Source of the DNA: Streptomyces sp. NRRL F-5122
Lineage (GTDB): Bacteria > Actinomycetota > Actinomycetes > Streptomycetales > Streptomycetaceae
NCBI RefSeq assembly: GCF_001507435.1
Contig: NZ_LMWH01000026.1
Location: 62,001 to 126,000 of the forward strand
Reading direction: 5' to 3'
DNA length: 64,000 nucleotides
Under the pieces are notes generated by a model that was not told the origin of the DNA, ran no database searches, and worked only from the letters and a program-made list of their open reading frames with translations. Made by a program: the position numbers and the translations under genes. Shown here piece after piece: positions 1-8,922 of the stretch (position 1 is the stretch's first letter; each line of letters opens with the position of its first letter).

Positions 1-1895
1 GGCGGCACGTCGTCCACACGCACCAGCAGGAAGCGGCCTGCGTCCCGGTGGTCGTCGTTGACCTGGGGACGTTCCTCATGGTGCAGGTGCGCACCGGTAC
101 GGCCGTCGCGGACCACAACGGGTTGTTCCAGCGGGACGCTGGACTCGGGCAGGAAGATGCGTACGACGTCGGTACGCGCCCAGGAGCAGGTGTTGACGAC
201 GTGGTAGGAGGCGGGAACGCCGGCCGGGGAGGCGAGTCGCTGGCCCAGTCGCGCGGCGGCGCGGTTCAGCAGTGACTGCCCTTCGTCGTGGGCGCGCAGG
301 GCCTGCCCGTACTTCCAGTGCCACTGCTGTTCGCCGGAGTGCCCACCGTGGTCGCCGTGTGTCCAGGGGTCACCTGCACCCCAGGTGTGCTCGTCGAAGA
401 GGGACACCGACTCGTAGACGCCGGCCGCGTCGCGGCTGTCGTCCTCGGCCCCGGCGGCGCCGAGGACACCCGCGAAGGTGCCGAGGGTCTGGGCGTCGGC
501 GACGACGGACTGGGCTGTGCGGGCCAGGGACAGCGGGTGGGCGCCCGAGCCGACACCGTCGACCCACCAGTCGGTCCAGTCGCCCTCGAAGGTGCGGATC
601 TGGTCGCCCAGCCGGGACTCGGCGTCGGCGAAGAAGTCCTCGTTGCGCGACAGCCTCAGCTGCGGATAGGCCCAGGTCTCGTTCCAGCGGCGCACGGTGT
701 CGGCGATGATCCGGCGTGGCGGCGCGTTGTCGCCGAACTTGCCCTGCACGCGCAGGTGCAGCACGTCCCACGGGTACGGCTCGCGCTTGATCTCCTCCTG
801 GTCCATTGCCCAACCGAAGATGCCGCCGCGATAGGGGTACGGGTTGCTGGCGAGGGAGGTCAGATAGGACGGCAGGAGATCGTCGACGCTGCCGTAGTCG
901 GTGTCGAAGCCCAGCAGCGGGCCCTCCATGTAGGCCAGGCCGTGCGGCGTGTCGGTGACCCACACCAGCAGGCTGTTGCCGCTGGGTGCGCGCCAGCGGA
1001 ACAGACGCGGCAGCTTCTCCCCGCCGACGAGGTGCGGTACCGAGCGACCGGCCCAGTTGTGCGCCACCGACAGGTACTTCACGCCGGCGTCACTGAGCGC
1101 GTCGACCAAACCGACGACCGATCCGGGCACATCGGTCTGCATGGCCGAGGTGAAGTCGACGCCGTAGCGCTCCCTCACCTCATGGGCCATGCGCAGCAGT
1201 TCGTGCAGTTCGTCGGTGGAGCAGGTCTCGGTGTGCAGGTTGAAGGGCATGGCGGTGAGCTCGATCCTGCCCTCGCGCACCCGCCGTACGAACTCCTCGA
1301 CCTGTTCGGCCGGCCGCGCGTCGGCCCACTGCCGGAAGGACCACAGCGACTCGACACACCACCGGAACTGGGACTCGGGTGCCCAGTCGTCGGTGGCACG
1401 GGTCAGCTCGAGGCAGGAGTCGAGGAAGGACAGGTGCTCGGCCAGCACCCTGCCTTGCGGGTCGGTGTATCCGATGTCCAGGTGCGAGTGGTGGACGAGG
1501 TGGACGGTCCAGCGGCGTTGGGGGGTGAGAGTGACGTCGATTCCGCTGTCCGGGTCGCTTCCGTGCAGGCCCACCGTGACCCGCTGCGCGGTGTCGACGG
1601 CGGGCAGCAGCAGGCGGACCGAGCGGTTGGGCCCGGCGATGCGTTCGGCGGGGAGTGCGCTGCCGGACTCGGTGCGTACCGTGAGCTCGTCCGGGAGTCG
1701 GGATCCGTTCACCGCTTCCACCCGCAGTGACTGCAGCAGGCCGCCGTTCCCGGCGCGGCGCAGAAGTGGTTCGACGGTGAGACGCAGGGCGCTGCCGCCC
1801 AGACTGCCTTCGGCGCTCACGACTGAGCCGCGAAGGCTGTCGCGTATCCGGTCGTTGTCCCAGTCGGTCGTACGGACGAGTGCCCGTGTGGTCAT
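1..1895 (-). CDS. Glycoside hydrolase family 38 alpha-mannosidase, C-terminus beyond the window
   Basis: Partial gene that runs off the left edge; 631 residues are visible without a stop. After a beta-rich N-terminal region of about 125 residues comes a GH38-type catalytic barrel: HSHLDIGYT (H138 and D140 would bind zinc) and QTDVPG (D255 at the nucleophile position). This family hydrolyses alpha-mannosidic bonds of mannosides or trimmed glycans. The ATG is preceded by GGAGAG at good spacing. No signal peptide is visible, so the enzyme is probably cytosolic and acts on imported oligosaccharides. It is the last visible gene of a minus-strand operon, 33 bases after the second permease, so the importer most likely feeds it. 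Linkage specificity cannot be read from the sequence. The family call is firm. Confidence 0.88.
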   Translation of the reverse strand, partial: MTTRALVRTTDWDNDRIRDSLRGSVVSAEGSLGGSALRLTVEPLLRRAGNGGLLQSLRVEAVNGSRLPDELTVRTESGSALPAERIAGPNRSVRLLLPAVDTAQRVTVGLHGSDPDSGIDVTLTPQRRWTVHLVHHSHLDIGYTDPQGRVLAEHLSFLDSCLELTRATDDWAPESQFRWCVESLWSFRQWADARPAEQVEEFVRRVREGRIELTAMPFNLHTETCSTDELHELLRMAHEVRERYGVDFTSAMQTDVPGSVVGLVDALSDAGVKYLSVAHNWAGRSVPHLVGGEKLPRLFRWRAPSGNSLLVWVTDTPHGLAYMEGPLLGFDTDYGSVDDLLPSYLTSLASNPYPYRGGIFGWAMDQEEIKREPYPWDVLHLRVQGKFGDNAPPRRIIADTVRRWNETWAYPQLRLSRNEDFFADAESRLGDQIRTFEGDWTDWWVDGVGSGAHPLSLARTAQSVVADAQTLGTFAGVLGAAGAEDDSRDAAGVYESVSLFDEHTWGAGDPWTHGDHGGHSGEQQWHWKYGQALRAHDEGQSLLNRAAARLGQRLASPAGVPASYHVVNTCSWARTDVVRIFLPESSVPLEQPVVVRDGRTGAHLHHEERPQVNDDHRDAGRFLLVRVDDVP

Positions 1896-1928
1896 GCGGA
1901 TCTCTCCAGATCGTGCTGAGGGACGGGG

Positions 1929-2741
1929 CTAACGTGCGGTCGCGGTGATGCCGCGCAGGAACAGGCCGCGGAAAACCAGGAAGACGACCAGGGTGGGAAG
2001 GGAGACGATGAGCGCGCCGGCCAGGATGACGGGCGGTCCCGAGGATGCGTAGGCGTTGTTGAGGGTCGTCAGAGCGGCCATCACCGGCTGGATGTCGGGG
2101 CTGCGGCTGAGCGTGATGCCGAACAGCAGGTCGTTCCAGACGGCGGTGAACTGGAAGATGAACGCGGCCGCCAGGCTGGAACCCATCAGCGGCACATGAA
2201 TGCGCCAGAAGATGCGGCGGAAGGACGCCCCGTCGAGCATGGCCGCCTCCGTCACCTCGGGCGGCATCGTGGTCATCTGATTGCGGATCAGGAAGAACGC
2301 GAACGGGACCGCCCACGCCACATACACGAGCATGAGGCCGAGCCTGGTGTCGTACAGATTGCCGTCCGCGTACATGCCGAACAGCGGGGCGAGGAACATC
2401 TGCAGCGGGAAGAGCGTCCCCGAGTAGATGAGCCAGAACCAGAACACGGGCTTCGGTATGGGCAGCACCACCACGGCGAAGGCGGCCATGGCCGCCACGA
2501 CCACGGCGGCCGCGCCGCACACCATGGCGTACACCATCGAGCTGAGGAAGCTCTCACCGATGCCCGCGTCGCTCCACGCGGTCGAGAGGTTCTCCCACAC
2601 CGCGAAGCCCCGCGGGGCCCAGTCGGGCCGGCCCGTGTAGGCGGCGACAGGTGTGAGCGCGTTCACCACCAGCAGGTACAGCGGAATGAGCCAGAGCACC
2701 ACGCAGCCCGCGACGAAGAGGTTTCGGAAGATCCGTCCCAT
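1929..2741 (-). CDS. Carbohydrate ABC transporter permease, MalG type
   Basis: 270-residue inner-membrane permease with about six hydrophobic segments, starting at residues 8-28. The cytoplasmic EAA loop, EVTEAAMLDGASFRRIFWRI near residue 165, docks the ATPase subunit. The length and the FPLQMFLAPL segment fit the MalG/CUT1 class, which imports oligosaccharides or disaccharides. The ATG follows AAGGAG. It lies 29 bases downstream of the partner permease and 33 bases upstream of the mannosidase gene. No ATP-binding subunit is encoded here. In Streptomyces a shared MsiK ATPase often serves CUT1 importers; that is family knowledge, not something seen in the window. Confidence 0.93.
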   Translation of the reverse strand: MGRIFRNLFVAGCVVLWLIPLYLLVVNALTPVAAYTGRPDWAPRGFAVWENLSTAWSDAGIGESFLSSMVYAMVCGAAAVVVAAMAAFAVVVLPIPKPVFWFWLIYSGTLFPLQMFLAPLFGMYADGNLYDTRLGLMLVYVAWAVPFAFFLIRNQMTTMPPEVTEAAMLDGASFRRIFWRIHVPLMGSSLAAAFIFQFTAVWNDLLFGITLSRSPDIQPVMAALTTLNNAYASSGPPVILAGALIVSLPTLVVFLVFRGLFLRGITATAR

Positions 2742-2770
2742 GGGTCGTCACTCCTTTCGAACGCCTGGGG

Positions 2771-3775
2771 TCAGTTCTTCGCAGCGGACGTGTCGGGCAT
2801 CTGCCGGCGCAGGTACATCCATGAGGAGGCGACGACGATGATGGACAGGACGAGTGCGATGGCGGATCCGTAGCCGACGTGGAAGAGCCGGAAGGCCTCG
2901 CGGTACATGGTCAGCGCCAGCGTCTCGGAGGAGCGGGCGGGCCCGCCCTGGGTGAGCACCCAGATCAGGTCGAAGGCCTTGAGGCTGTTGACGATGGCCA
3001 TCCCGACCACCACCACGGTCACGGATCGCAGTTGCGGCAGGGTGATGTGCCGGAACATCCGCCAGCCGGTCGCCCCGTCGAGTTCGGCCGCCTCGACCGT
3101 CTCGCGCGGTATGGCGCGCAGTCCGATGGCGAACAGCACGACGTTGAGGCCGGTGGCCTGCCAGGTGCTGGCGACGATCATCGCGATCGTGTTCTGCGGC
3201 CACTCCAGCAGCCAGGCGCGCGCGAGTGAGTCCAGCCCGATGCCGTGCAGCACCTCATTGAGCGAACCCTCCGAGGTGAGGATGAACTTCCACAGTACGG
3301 CGGTCGCGGCGCCCGAGATCGCGTACGGCAGCACAATGAGCAGTTGCGCGAGCCATCCGAAGCGCATCCGGTGCGTCGCCACGGCGATGGCGAGGCCGAT
3401 GGCAACGGGCAGCAGCAGCGTGCCCGCCACCCACATGACGGTGTTGAGCAGCGATCGGCCGAAGATCGGGTCGTCGGCGAGCCGCGCGTAGTTGTCGAGG
3501 CCGGTGTAGTGGCTGGTGAAGCCGTTGTCCTCGAAGAAACTGCCGTAGACGCTGCGGAAGAACGGGTAGACGAGGAGTACTCCGACGAAGAGCAGCGCGG
3601 GCAGCGCCCATGGGATGCCGACCAGCGGGTGGCCCAGCCGGTGCCCGGCCCGTATGCCGTCCGCGGCCTGATGAGGGGTGCGGGTGGGGATCCGCCGGCG
3701 TATCCGCAGTGGCTTGCCCGCGGCGCCGGGTCCGTCCGTCGCAGCGGGGGTTGCCGCGCTCATGGCGTCCGTCAT
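2771..3775 (-). CDS. Carbohydrate ABC transporter permease, MalF type
   Basis: 334-residue permease. A charged N-terminal tail of about 45 residues (rich in Arg and Pro) precedes the first membrane segment, IPWALPALLFVGVLLVYPFF. The EAA loop reads EAAELDGATGWRMFRHITLP. It forms the membrane channel together with the MalG-type partner. The reading frame is open further upstream, but the start at 3775 is preferred because its ATG overlaps the TGA of the binding-protein gene as ATGA, the usual sign of translational coupling. Substrate is inferred only from the alpha-mannosidase in the same operon. Confidence 0.92.
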   Translation of the reverse strand: MTDAMSAATPAATDGPGAAGKPLRIRRRIPTRTPHQAADGIRAGHRLGHPLVGIPWALPALLFVGVLLVYPFFRSVYGSFFEDNGFTSHYTGLDNYARLADDPIFGRSLLNTVMWVAGTLLLPVAIGLAIAVATHRMRFGWLAQLLIVLPYAISGAATAVLWKFILTSEGSLNEVLHGIGLDSLARAWLLEWPQNTIAMIVASTWQATGLNVVLFAIGLRAIPRETVEAAELDGATGWRMFRHITLPQLRSVTVVVVGMAIVNSLKAFDLIWVLTQGGPARSSETLALTMYREAFRLFHVGYGSAIALVLSIIVVASSWMYLRRQMPDTSAAKN

Positions 3776-5112
3776 GACTTCTCCCCCTCCCTCCACACCC
3801 TCCACGCCTCGTCGGCCCGGCCCTGCATCGTCCGCAGCACCGAGCGGTACGACGACGGATCGAGCAGAAAGGCCGCCAGATCGTCGACGGTGGCCTCGAC
3901 CAGTTCCGGCGGTCCCAACTCCCAGAAGCGGTTGAGCATCCGCACCTTCTTCTCCCGCACGGTCGCGGTAATGCCCGCGATCATGACGTTGGCCGGTGCG
4001 ACGCCGGGGTTGGGGCACCCGTCCTGCAGGGTGTGCGAGAAGGCCTTCATGACCTTCGGGTGCATCCAGGCGCCGGCGGCGCGATGGGCCTCGTCACGAT
4101 CGGGGCCCTTGACGGTGCAGACGAGGGCGCTGGATTCGAAGATCATGCTGGGCCGCGCCCGGGTGTTCTGCATCGGCAGCACGAAGGCGTCCAGGCTCTT
4201 GCCTGGCTTGCCGCCCGCGCCGACGAGGGTGGAGCCGAGCCAGGTGCCGCAGGGCAGCATGCCGACCTTGCCGTGTACTACGGCCGCGGCGGCCATCGTG
4301 TGGTCCATGTCCATCGAGGTGAACCAGTCCTTGTCGAAGAAGGACGCGATGGTGCGCATGGCCTGTTCGGCGGGCGGGTCGGTATAGCGCGCCCGCCCGT
4401 TCATGAGGTCTTCGTAGAACTGCGGGTCCTGGCGGCTGAGGATCTCCTGGAACCAGATGAACGAGGGCCAGCGCCCGGCCGCGGTCCCGTGCAGCGGGGT
4501 GATGCCGGCGCTCTTCAGACGGGCCGCGACGGTGAGGAAGTCGTCCCAGGTCTCCGGTTTTCTCAGGCCGTTGGCCCGGAAGACCTCGGGGTTGTAGTAG
4601 AAGACCCAGTAAGCCAGGTTCATGGGCAGGGCGTAGACGCGGCCCTTGTATGTGAAGGCGGAGCGCAGCGAGGTGTCGACCCAGCCCTTGCCGGCGGCGC
4701 TCTCCCAATGTCCGGTCATGTCCACGATGCCGCCGGTACGGGCCAGGTCCTGGAGACGGTAGCCGGACCAGTACTTGAGCATGTCGGGCGTCTTGTCGGT
4801 GCGCAGTGAGGACTTGACGACCTGCTCGAACGACTCCAGCGACGGGATGACTTCGGGCACGATCTCGATGCCGTCGACCGAGTGCATCGCCTTGCCCGCG
4901 GCCTTCAGGGGTTCGGCCCAGGCCGGATTGTCCCCGTGTACGGCGACCTTGCCGGGGGGCTCCGCGGCGGCGCTTCCGCAAGCGTTGACCAGAGCGCCGG
5001 TAGCAGTGGCGAAGGCACCGGCCGCGACCGTTCGCAGGACGGTGCGGCGGGTGGGACCGGTGGCGCTCTGGGCGAAGTGCGCTGTGTTCATGGGCGGGTG
5101 ACGGCCTGGCAT
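3772..5112 (-). CDS. Extracellular solute-binding lipoprotein of a sugar ABC importer
   Basis: 446-residue family 1 (CUT1) binding protein. The N-terminus contains a twin-arginine signal, TRRTVLRTVAAGAFATA, ending in a lipobox-like ALVNAC, so the mature protein is probably exported by Tat and lipid-anchored at Cys 45. Typical binding-protein segments follow, such as LPMNLAYWVFYYNPEVF and TWDDFLTVAARLK. The first ATG is chosen because AGGGAG lies 7 bases upstream; an ATG 21 bases further in is possible. First gene of the importer/mannosidase operon, coupled to the MalF-type permease by a 4-base overlap. It captures the substrate outside the membrane; an alpha-mannoside is the likeliest ligand, by context only. 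Confidence 0.93.
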   Translation of the reverse strand: MPGRHPPMNTAHFAQSATGPTRRTVLRTVAAGAFATATGALVNACGSAAAEPPGKVAVHGDNPAWAEPLKAAGKAMHSVDGIEIVPEVIPSLESFEQVVKSSLRTDKTPDMLKYWSGYRLQDLARTGGIVDMTGHWESAAGKGWVDTSLRSAFTYKGRVYALPMNLAYWVFYYNPEVFRANGLRKPETWDDFLTVAARLKSAGITPLHGTAAGRWPSFIWFQEILSRQDPQFYEDLMNGRARYTDPPAEQAMRTIASFFDKDWFTSMDMDHTMAAAAVVHGKVGMLPCGTWLGSTLVGAGGKPGKSLDAFVLPMQNTRARPSMIFESSALVCTVKGPDRDEAHRAAGAWMHPKVMKAFSHTLQDGCPNPGVAPANVMIAGITATVREKKVRMLNRFWELGPPELVEATVDDLAAFLLDPSSYRSVLRTMQGRADEAWRVWREGEKS

Positions 5113-5144
5113 GGGGCGGCTCCCTCAGGCATGTTCCGTGGCGG

Positions 5145-5158
5145 TGTTATCGTTAACA
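5145..5158. promoter_or_regulatory. LacI-family type operator upstream of the sugar importer operon
   Basis: The 14-mer TGTTATCGTTAACA is a near-perfect palindrome (6 of 7 pairs) centred on CG, the layout of LacI/GalR-family operators. It sits 33 bases before the start of the binding-protein gene. A sugar-responsive LacI repressor of the operon is therefore likely, but no LacI gene lies in the window; it may lie beyond the left edge, past the mannosidase. Confidence 0.7.
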
Positions 5159-5562
5159 TGCACTGCGGGGAGCTTGGACGCCAGGGGCGGTGGATGTCAA
5201 TGGCCCCGACAGCCGGAGTTTTGGAACCGAACCGCGAACCGGCGGTGCGGCGCGGGTTCGACCTCACTTCGATCTGCGGCAGACCGGCACTTTCGTCGCC
5301 GGACCGGCTCGCGGATCTCGCGGTAGCCGACTCCCCGACAGCCGAGTTGAGGCATCGGACATCTCGAACAGCAGCCCAAGAACGAACCCTGGGGGCACTC
5401 CCCCGGACGACGGTCAACTGCGTCGTCCTGGTCGAAGCGAGCGGCAGACAGCTCTGCCCGCGCCCGGACCCAAGCAATCGGTGTGAAGACCTCGCCATGG
5501 GCCCCCCGCCCCGGCACACAGGGGGGAACTTCGGTGTCGATCGTTACATCGGGATCGACCAT

Positions 5563-5575
5563 GACCATCATGGTC
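5563..5575. promoter_or_regulatory. 13-bp inverted repeat upstream of the alpha/beta hydrolase
   Basis: GACCAT-C-ATGGTC is a perfect 6+1+6 palindrome about 88 bases upstream of the hydrolase start, with a further CGACCATGA half-site just before it. Probably a repressor operator. The regulator is unknown; no regulator gene is adjacent. Confidence 0.45.
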
Positions 5576-5662
5576 GTTGAAACCATGACACACATGGCAG
5601 AAGCGAATCGTTCTGCGTGCTCAGCAAATTCCGTCGCACACAGGCCCACGAGCGGAGCAATG

Positions 5663-6547
5663 ATGCCCGACATCACGCAATCTCGCGAGGAATGGATCGC
5701 CGGCGGCAGCCGCCGGAGCCTGCCGGGGTTTCCACATGTCGTGTTCGTGAGGCACGACGGGCCGTCGACCGGCGTCCCCGTGACCCTGCTGCACGGATTC
5801 CCCACCTCCTCGCACGACTGGGCGGCTGTCGTCCCGCAGCTCGTGGGCGCGGGTTTTCGGGTGACAACGGCGGACTTCGTCGGATTCGGCGAAAGCGACA
5901 AGCCCTACCCTCACGCCTATTCGATTCTCGAGCAGGCGGACCTCGTCGAGGCAGTCTGGGAAGTCGACGGACACGACACCACCGCAGTGGTGGCCCACGA
6001 CTACGCGGTCTCCGTCGCTCAGGAACTTCTGGCCCGCACCCCTGACAGGGTGACCTGCATGACCTGGCTCAACGGAGGCATCTGGCCGGACTTGCATCAC
6101 CCAAGCCCTGAGCAGAAACTCCTCGCCGGCCCTGCCGGAGCGGAACTGGCGGAGCAGCTGGACGAGGAGAAGTTCATCTCCTTCCTCGATCGCCTCATCG
6201 GTGAACGCCCCCTGCCAGGTGCAATGCTGCACGACATGTGGCTGGACGCACGGGCACGTGACGGATTGAGGGTTCTCCCCGCGCTCCTTCACTACATGGA
6301 GGAACGCAGGAAGAACGCCGCTCGCTGGACGGGCGCGGTACGTGACTACGAGGGTCCGCAACAGTTCATCTGGGGGCCCGAGGATCCCATCAGCGGGGCC
6401 CATGTGATTCCACGGATCCGCGAGGCCGTCCCGCGGGCGAGGCTTGCCGTCCTCGACCAGGAACCGGCCGTCGGGCACTTTCCCCAGGTCGAATCACCCG
6501 AACGCGTCGGCCCCCTGCTCACCGGATGGATCAGGGAGAATTCCTGA
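5663..6547 (+). CDS. Alpha/beta hydrolase with an aspartate nucleophile (haloalkane dehalogenase/epoxide hydrolase type)
   Basis: 294-residue alpha/beta hydrolase. The oxyanion strand reads LLHGFPTSSHDW. The nucleophile elbow reads VVAHDYAVS, with Asp where esterases have Ser. The acid lies in WGPEDPIS and the catalytic His in GHFPQVE. This Asp/Asp/His arrangement is that of haloalkane dehalogenases and epoxide hydrolases; the reaction of this protein is unknown. The open frame begins upstream at 5483, but the second of two adjacent ATGs at 5660/5663 has GGAG 5 bases upstream and is preferred. Transcribed alone, opposite to the importer operon. No signal peptide, so cytosolic. Confidence 0.85.
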   Translation: MPDITQSREEWIAGGSRRSLPGFPHVVFVRHDGPSTGVPVTLLHGFPTSSHDWAAVVPQLVGAGFRVTTADFVGFGESDKPYPHAYSILEQADLVEAVWEVDGHDTTAVVAHDYAVSVAQELLARTPDRVTCMTWLNGGIWPDLHHPSPEQKLLAGPAGAELAEQLDEEKFISFLDRLIGERPLPGAMLHDMWLDARARDGLRVLPALLHYMEERRKNAARWTGAVRDYEGPQQFIWGPEDPISGAHVIPRIREAVPRARLAVLDQEPAVGHFPQVESPERVGPLLTGWIRENS

Positions 6548-6884
6548 ACCGTACGAGCTGGATCGCCGACAGGGCCGAAGACCGTTTTCGAATTCACCGC
6601 GAGCAGAAGAGAGCACACTGCACGCAGTGAACTTCCGGAAGCACGGCAGCACTTGCCGGAGCTCCTCCGCAACTGCCGTGCGCAGTCGAGGATTCGCCCT
6701 GCCCGGTCCTTGATCGGTGCCGGCTCAGCTTGGACTTCAACCTTGAGGGGGAGCTTTGACCTTCAGCTCCGCAGGTTCGGTCCGGCAGCAACGGTTCAAG
6801 CCGCGCCCAGTACGCGTCAAGTCAACGGAACACATCAATCAACGTGCAGATGATCCGCTGGAGACGTTCCGGCACGGTCGAATG
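6548..6884. other. Intergenic stretch between convergent genes, no gene seen
   Basis: No supported gene. A short GGAGCT/AGCTCC stem (about 6750-6770) could act as a weak bidirectional terminator. Confidence 0.4.
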
Positions 6885-7349
6885 TCAGGCCGGTTCGAAG
6901 CCGTTCCGGATGACACCGTATTCCGTGGGCGTCTCCCAGCACGTGTAATGGCGGCCAAGAAGATCGGGCAGGTCAATCCCCAGTTGCTTCGCCAGGAGGT
7001 CGGCACCGGTCTTGGATGTCCGAGAGGGGTCATCGGCAGCTTGGCAGTGCGCAGTGGCGCCGCGCAGTCCGACAACTACGTACTCCACGCGCCTGCCCGC
7101 GCTGATCCCCGATTCCTCGTGGTTCTGCTCGTGCCGGGCATCCATGACCTGCCCACAGAGCCCACAGCGCAAGTCGTCCTTCGAGGCATCCATGGCAGCA
7201 TCGTACGGCTTCCTCGAACACGCGTTGCGAGCAGCCGTCGCCCCGAAGCACCCAGGCATCGGCTCGCCGGGGTCCCATCGCATCACCCATCCGAAAGAGA
7301 CGCCCCAGGTGCGCTGTTCGGAAAGGTCGGTGACGTGGACGACCTTCAC
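6885..7349 (-). CDS. Uncharacterised protein with a CxxC/HxxxH cluster
   Basis: 154 residues from the GTG at 7349. No family recognised. The N-terminal third is hydrophobic/aromatic (WGVSFGWVMRW). A CGLCGQVMDARHEQNH segment near residue 75 could bind a metal or be a redox pair. The C-terminus, DLPDLLGRHYTCWETPTEYG, is well ordered. The frame continues upstream to 7553, but that extension is low-complexity and overlaps the next gene; the GTG start leaves 58 bases between them, as expected for two genes in a row. The ribosome site is weak, so the start is uncertain. The same-strand upstream neighbour may be co-transcribed. Confidence 0.5.
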   Translation of the reverse strand: MKVVHVTDLSEQRTWGVSFGWVMRWDPGEPMPGCFGATAARNACSRKPYDAAMDASKDDLRCGLCGQVMDARHEQNHEESGISAGRRVEYVVVGLRGATAHCQAADDPSRTSKTGADLLAKQLGIDLPDLLGRHYTCWETPTEYGVIRNGFEPA

Positions 7350-7407
7350 CCCGGTCGACGTGCGTTCTCGGAACCCAAGCGAGCCGAACGCCGGCCCGTA
7401 TGCCGGA

Positions 7408-8298
7408 CTATATGCCGGTCGCGAACCACTGCTTCGCCGAGCCGCGTAGATACAGATGTCGCCCCCGCCCAACAGGGCGCGCGTACTGCTTGAGCGGTGC
7501 GCCGTCGGGACGGGTGAGCAGTGCTTCTTCGACGGGTATGACTTTGTGCCCATCCATGCGGCACCGGTGGAGCCGGTCGCTCTGCCGATTCCCGCCGAGC
7601 ATCACGATCTCCTCCCCGTGCACGGCCATTCCCCGGGGAGCGACCACGGACGACGCGCGGACGCAGGTCCGCCCGTTCGTACGGACCTCCAGCAGGGGAA
7701 AGGTCGGGTAGTAGCAGGCCCAGGCCACACCGTCGTCGACGTTCAGGGCATAGACCGTATCGATGTATTCGATGCCCTCGGGAGCCGAGTACCGCCATTC
7801 CTGACGGCCCCCGCTGTCCCAACGCACCAGGCCCGCGGCGCTGATGGGGTCGGCGTAAACACCTTCGTCGAAGTAGGCGCTCCAGACATGATGCTGCCGG
7901 TCCGCCATCGCGAACTCGAAGGCATCCCCCATCTGGAAGGCGTGTCGGCGTCGACCGTCTCTGCCGTGGATCCGGGCGGTGCGCTCATCTCGGGTTCCGC
8001 GTCCGTCCACCAGGATGAACCGCCCGTTGGGCAGCGAGTCCACGTGGCTGACCCACGCGCTGACGTCGTGCAGGGTCCGTTCCTGTATGGTGCCGCGGTC
8101 GTCGGTGACGAGAATCGCGTCATCAGAGTCGGTGCGGGGTCTGGAATACGGCCTTCCGTACGGTTGCGGTTTGAGTTCCGCATCAGGGCAGATCAGCCAG
8201 AGGGCCCTGCCCCAGGCATCCACCGTGGTCGCCACGACCTTCCGGTGGTCGTACCGTCGAGGCAACAGTGCGTGGGGACGCAGTGCCACCTTTCTCAA
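7408..8298 (-). CDS. Uncharacterised 296-residue protein, repeat-rich beta fold likely
   Basis: Starts with TTG, supported by GAGGTGATC, almost perfectly complementary to the 16S rRNA tail, at ideal spacing. No family recognised. The sequence holds several segments of about 45 residues of the type WGRALWLIC, HHVWSAYFDEGVYAD, VAWACYYPTFPLLEV and EEIVMLGGNRQ, ending in LHRCRMDG. Alternating strands and a repeated short W/Y motif suggest a beta-propeller-like fold, by inference. No signal peptide or membrane segment. The short gene downstream on the same strand may be co-transcribed. Confidence 0.72.
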   Translation of the reverse strand: MRKVALRPHALLPRRYDHRKVVATTVDAWGRALWLICPDAELKPQPYGRPYSRPRTDSDDAILVTDDRGTIQERTLHDVSAWVSHVDSLPNGRFILVDGRGTRDERTARIHGRDGRRRHAFQMGDAFEFAMADRQHHVWSAYFDEGVYADPISAAGLVRWDSGGRQEWRYSAPEGIEYIDTVYALNVDDGVAWACYYPTFPLLEVRTNGRTCVRASSVVAPRGMAVHGEEIVMLGGNRQSDRLHRCRMDGHKVIPVEEALLTRPDGAPLKQYARPVGRGRHLYLRGSAKQWFATGI

Positions 8299-8922
8299 AG
8301 GATCACCTCACGGGCGAACGAACATGGTGGCAACCATGTTCACCTGGTTCCACCACATGCCGCCACTGATTTCAGCGTCCGCGGTGGAGGTGACAACGCA
8401 CCTGATTCGAGGACCGTTCGGGCAGATGCGCGGCACCGTCAAACCGTCTCGGTGCCGACGGCAATGTCTCCGCCTTGGGCAGGTCAGGCGGTTCGACGGC
8501 TGAGGGGAGACAGGACCCGGTCCCATGGCTGAGCGACGGCTTTGCCGCACTACGACGTGGCGGTGCGTGTGGCCAGAGCCGGTTCGGGCCAGGATCCGGC
8601 TTGGGCCACCGCCCCTTTGCCCTGGTCATGACCAAACCCTACGCAGTGCCGCGGGACGGTCGGCCACAAGCTGCCAAGCGGACAGCCTTCGACAACGAGC
8701 GCGGTGGGAGTTCGAGAACTCTTTCCCTATTCGATGGCACTGTCCAGGCCGAAGACGCGAGTGACGCAGGAGTCGAGCAGCGCTCCGAACGCCTGGGCGG
8801 AACGGATCGGCGGAGCAGGGATCCAACGGGCACCGGGCCCTGTCTTCCCGATGACTTGAGGAAGTCAGGGAGCCGGCCGTCTCCACTGCTCGTCGGTCAG
8901 CAGGCGCAGGCGCCCGTCGTGG
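8299..8922. other. Intergenic stretch of about 620 bases, no gene seen
   Basis: Contains the strong ribosome site of the upstream minus-strand gene. Open frames on both strands lack recognisable domains and ribosome sites. No repeat or strong hairpin was recognised. Confidence 0.4.

Larger units (their letters stand above)
5113..5662. other. Divergent intergenic region of about 550 bases
   Basis: Lies between the importer operon (minus strand) and the alpha/beta hydrolase (plus strand). It holds two palindromes described separately, one near each gene. Short open frames on both strands have no recognisable domains and were not called. Confidence 0.6.

Noticed and set aside
288..1730. 480-codon open frame on the plus strand
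   Set aside because: It is the antisense shadow of the alpha-mannosidase gene; no ribosome site or protein-like motif. The mannosidase frame has clear GH38 motifs.
1180..2520. 446-codon minus-strand frame inside the permease and mannosidase genes
   Set aside because: Same strand but wrong frame; the permease and mannosidase frames carry the family motifs.
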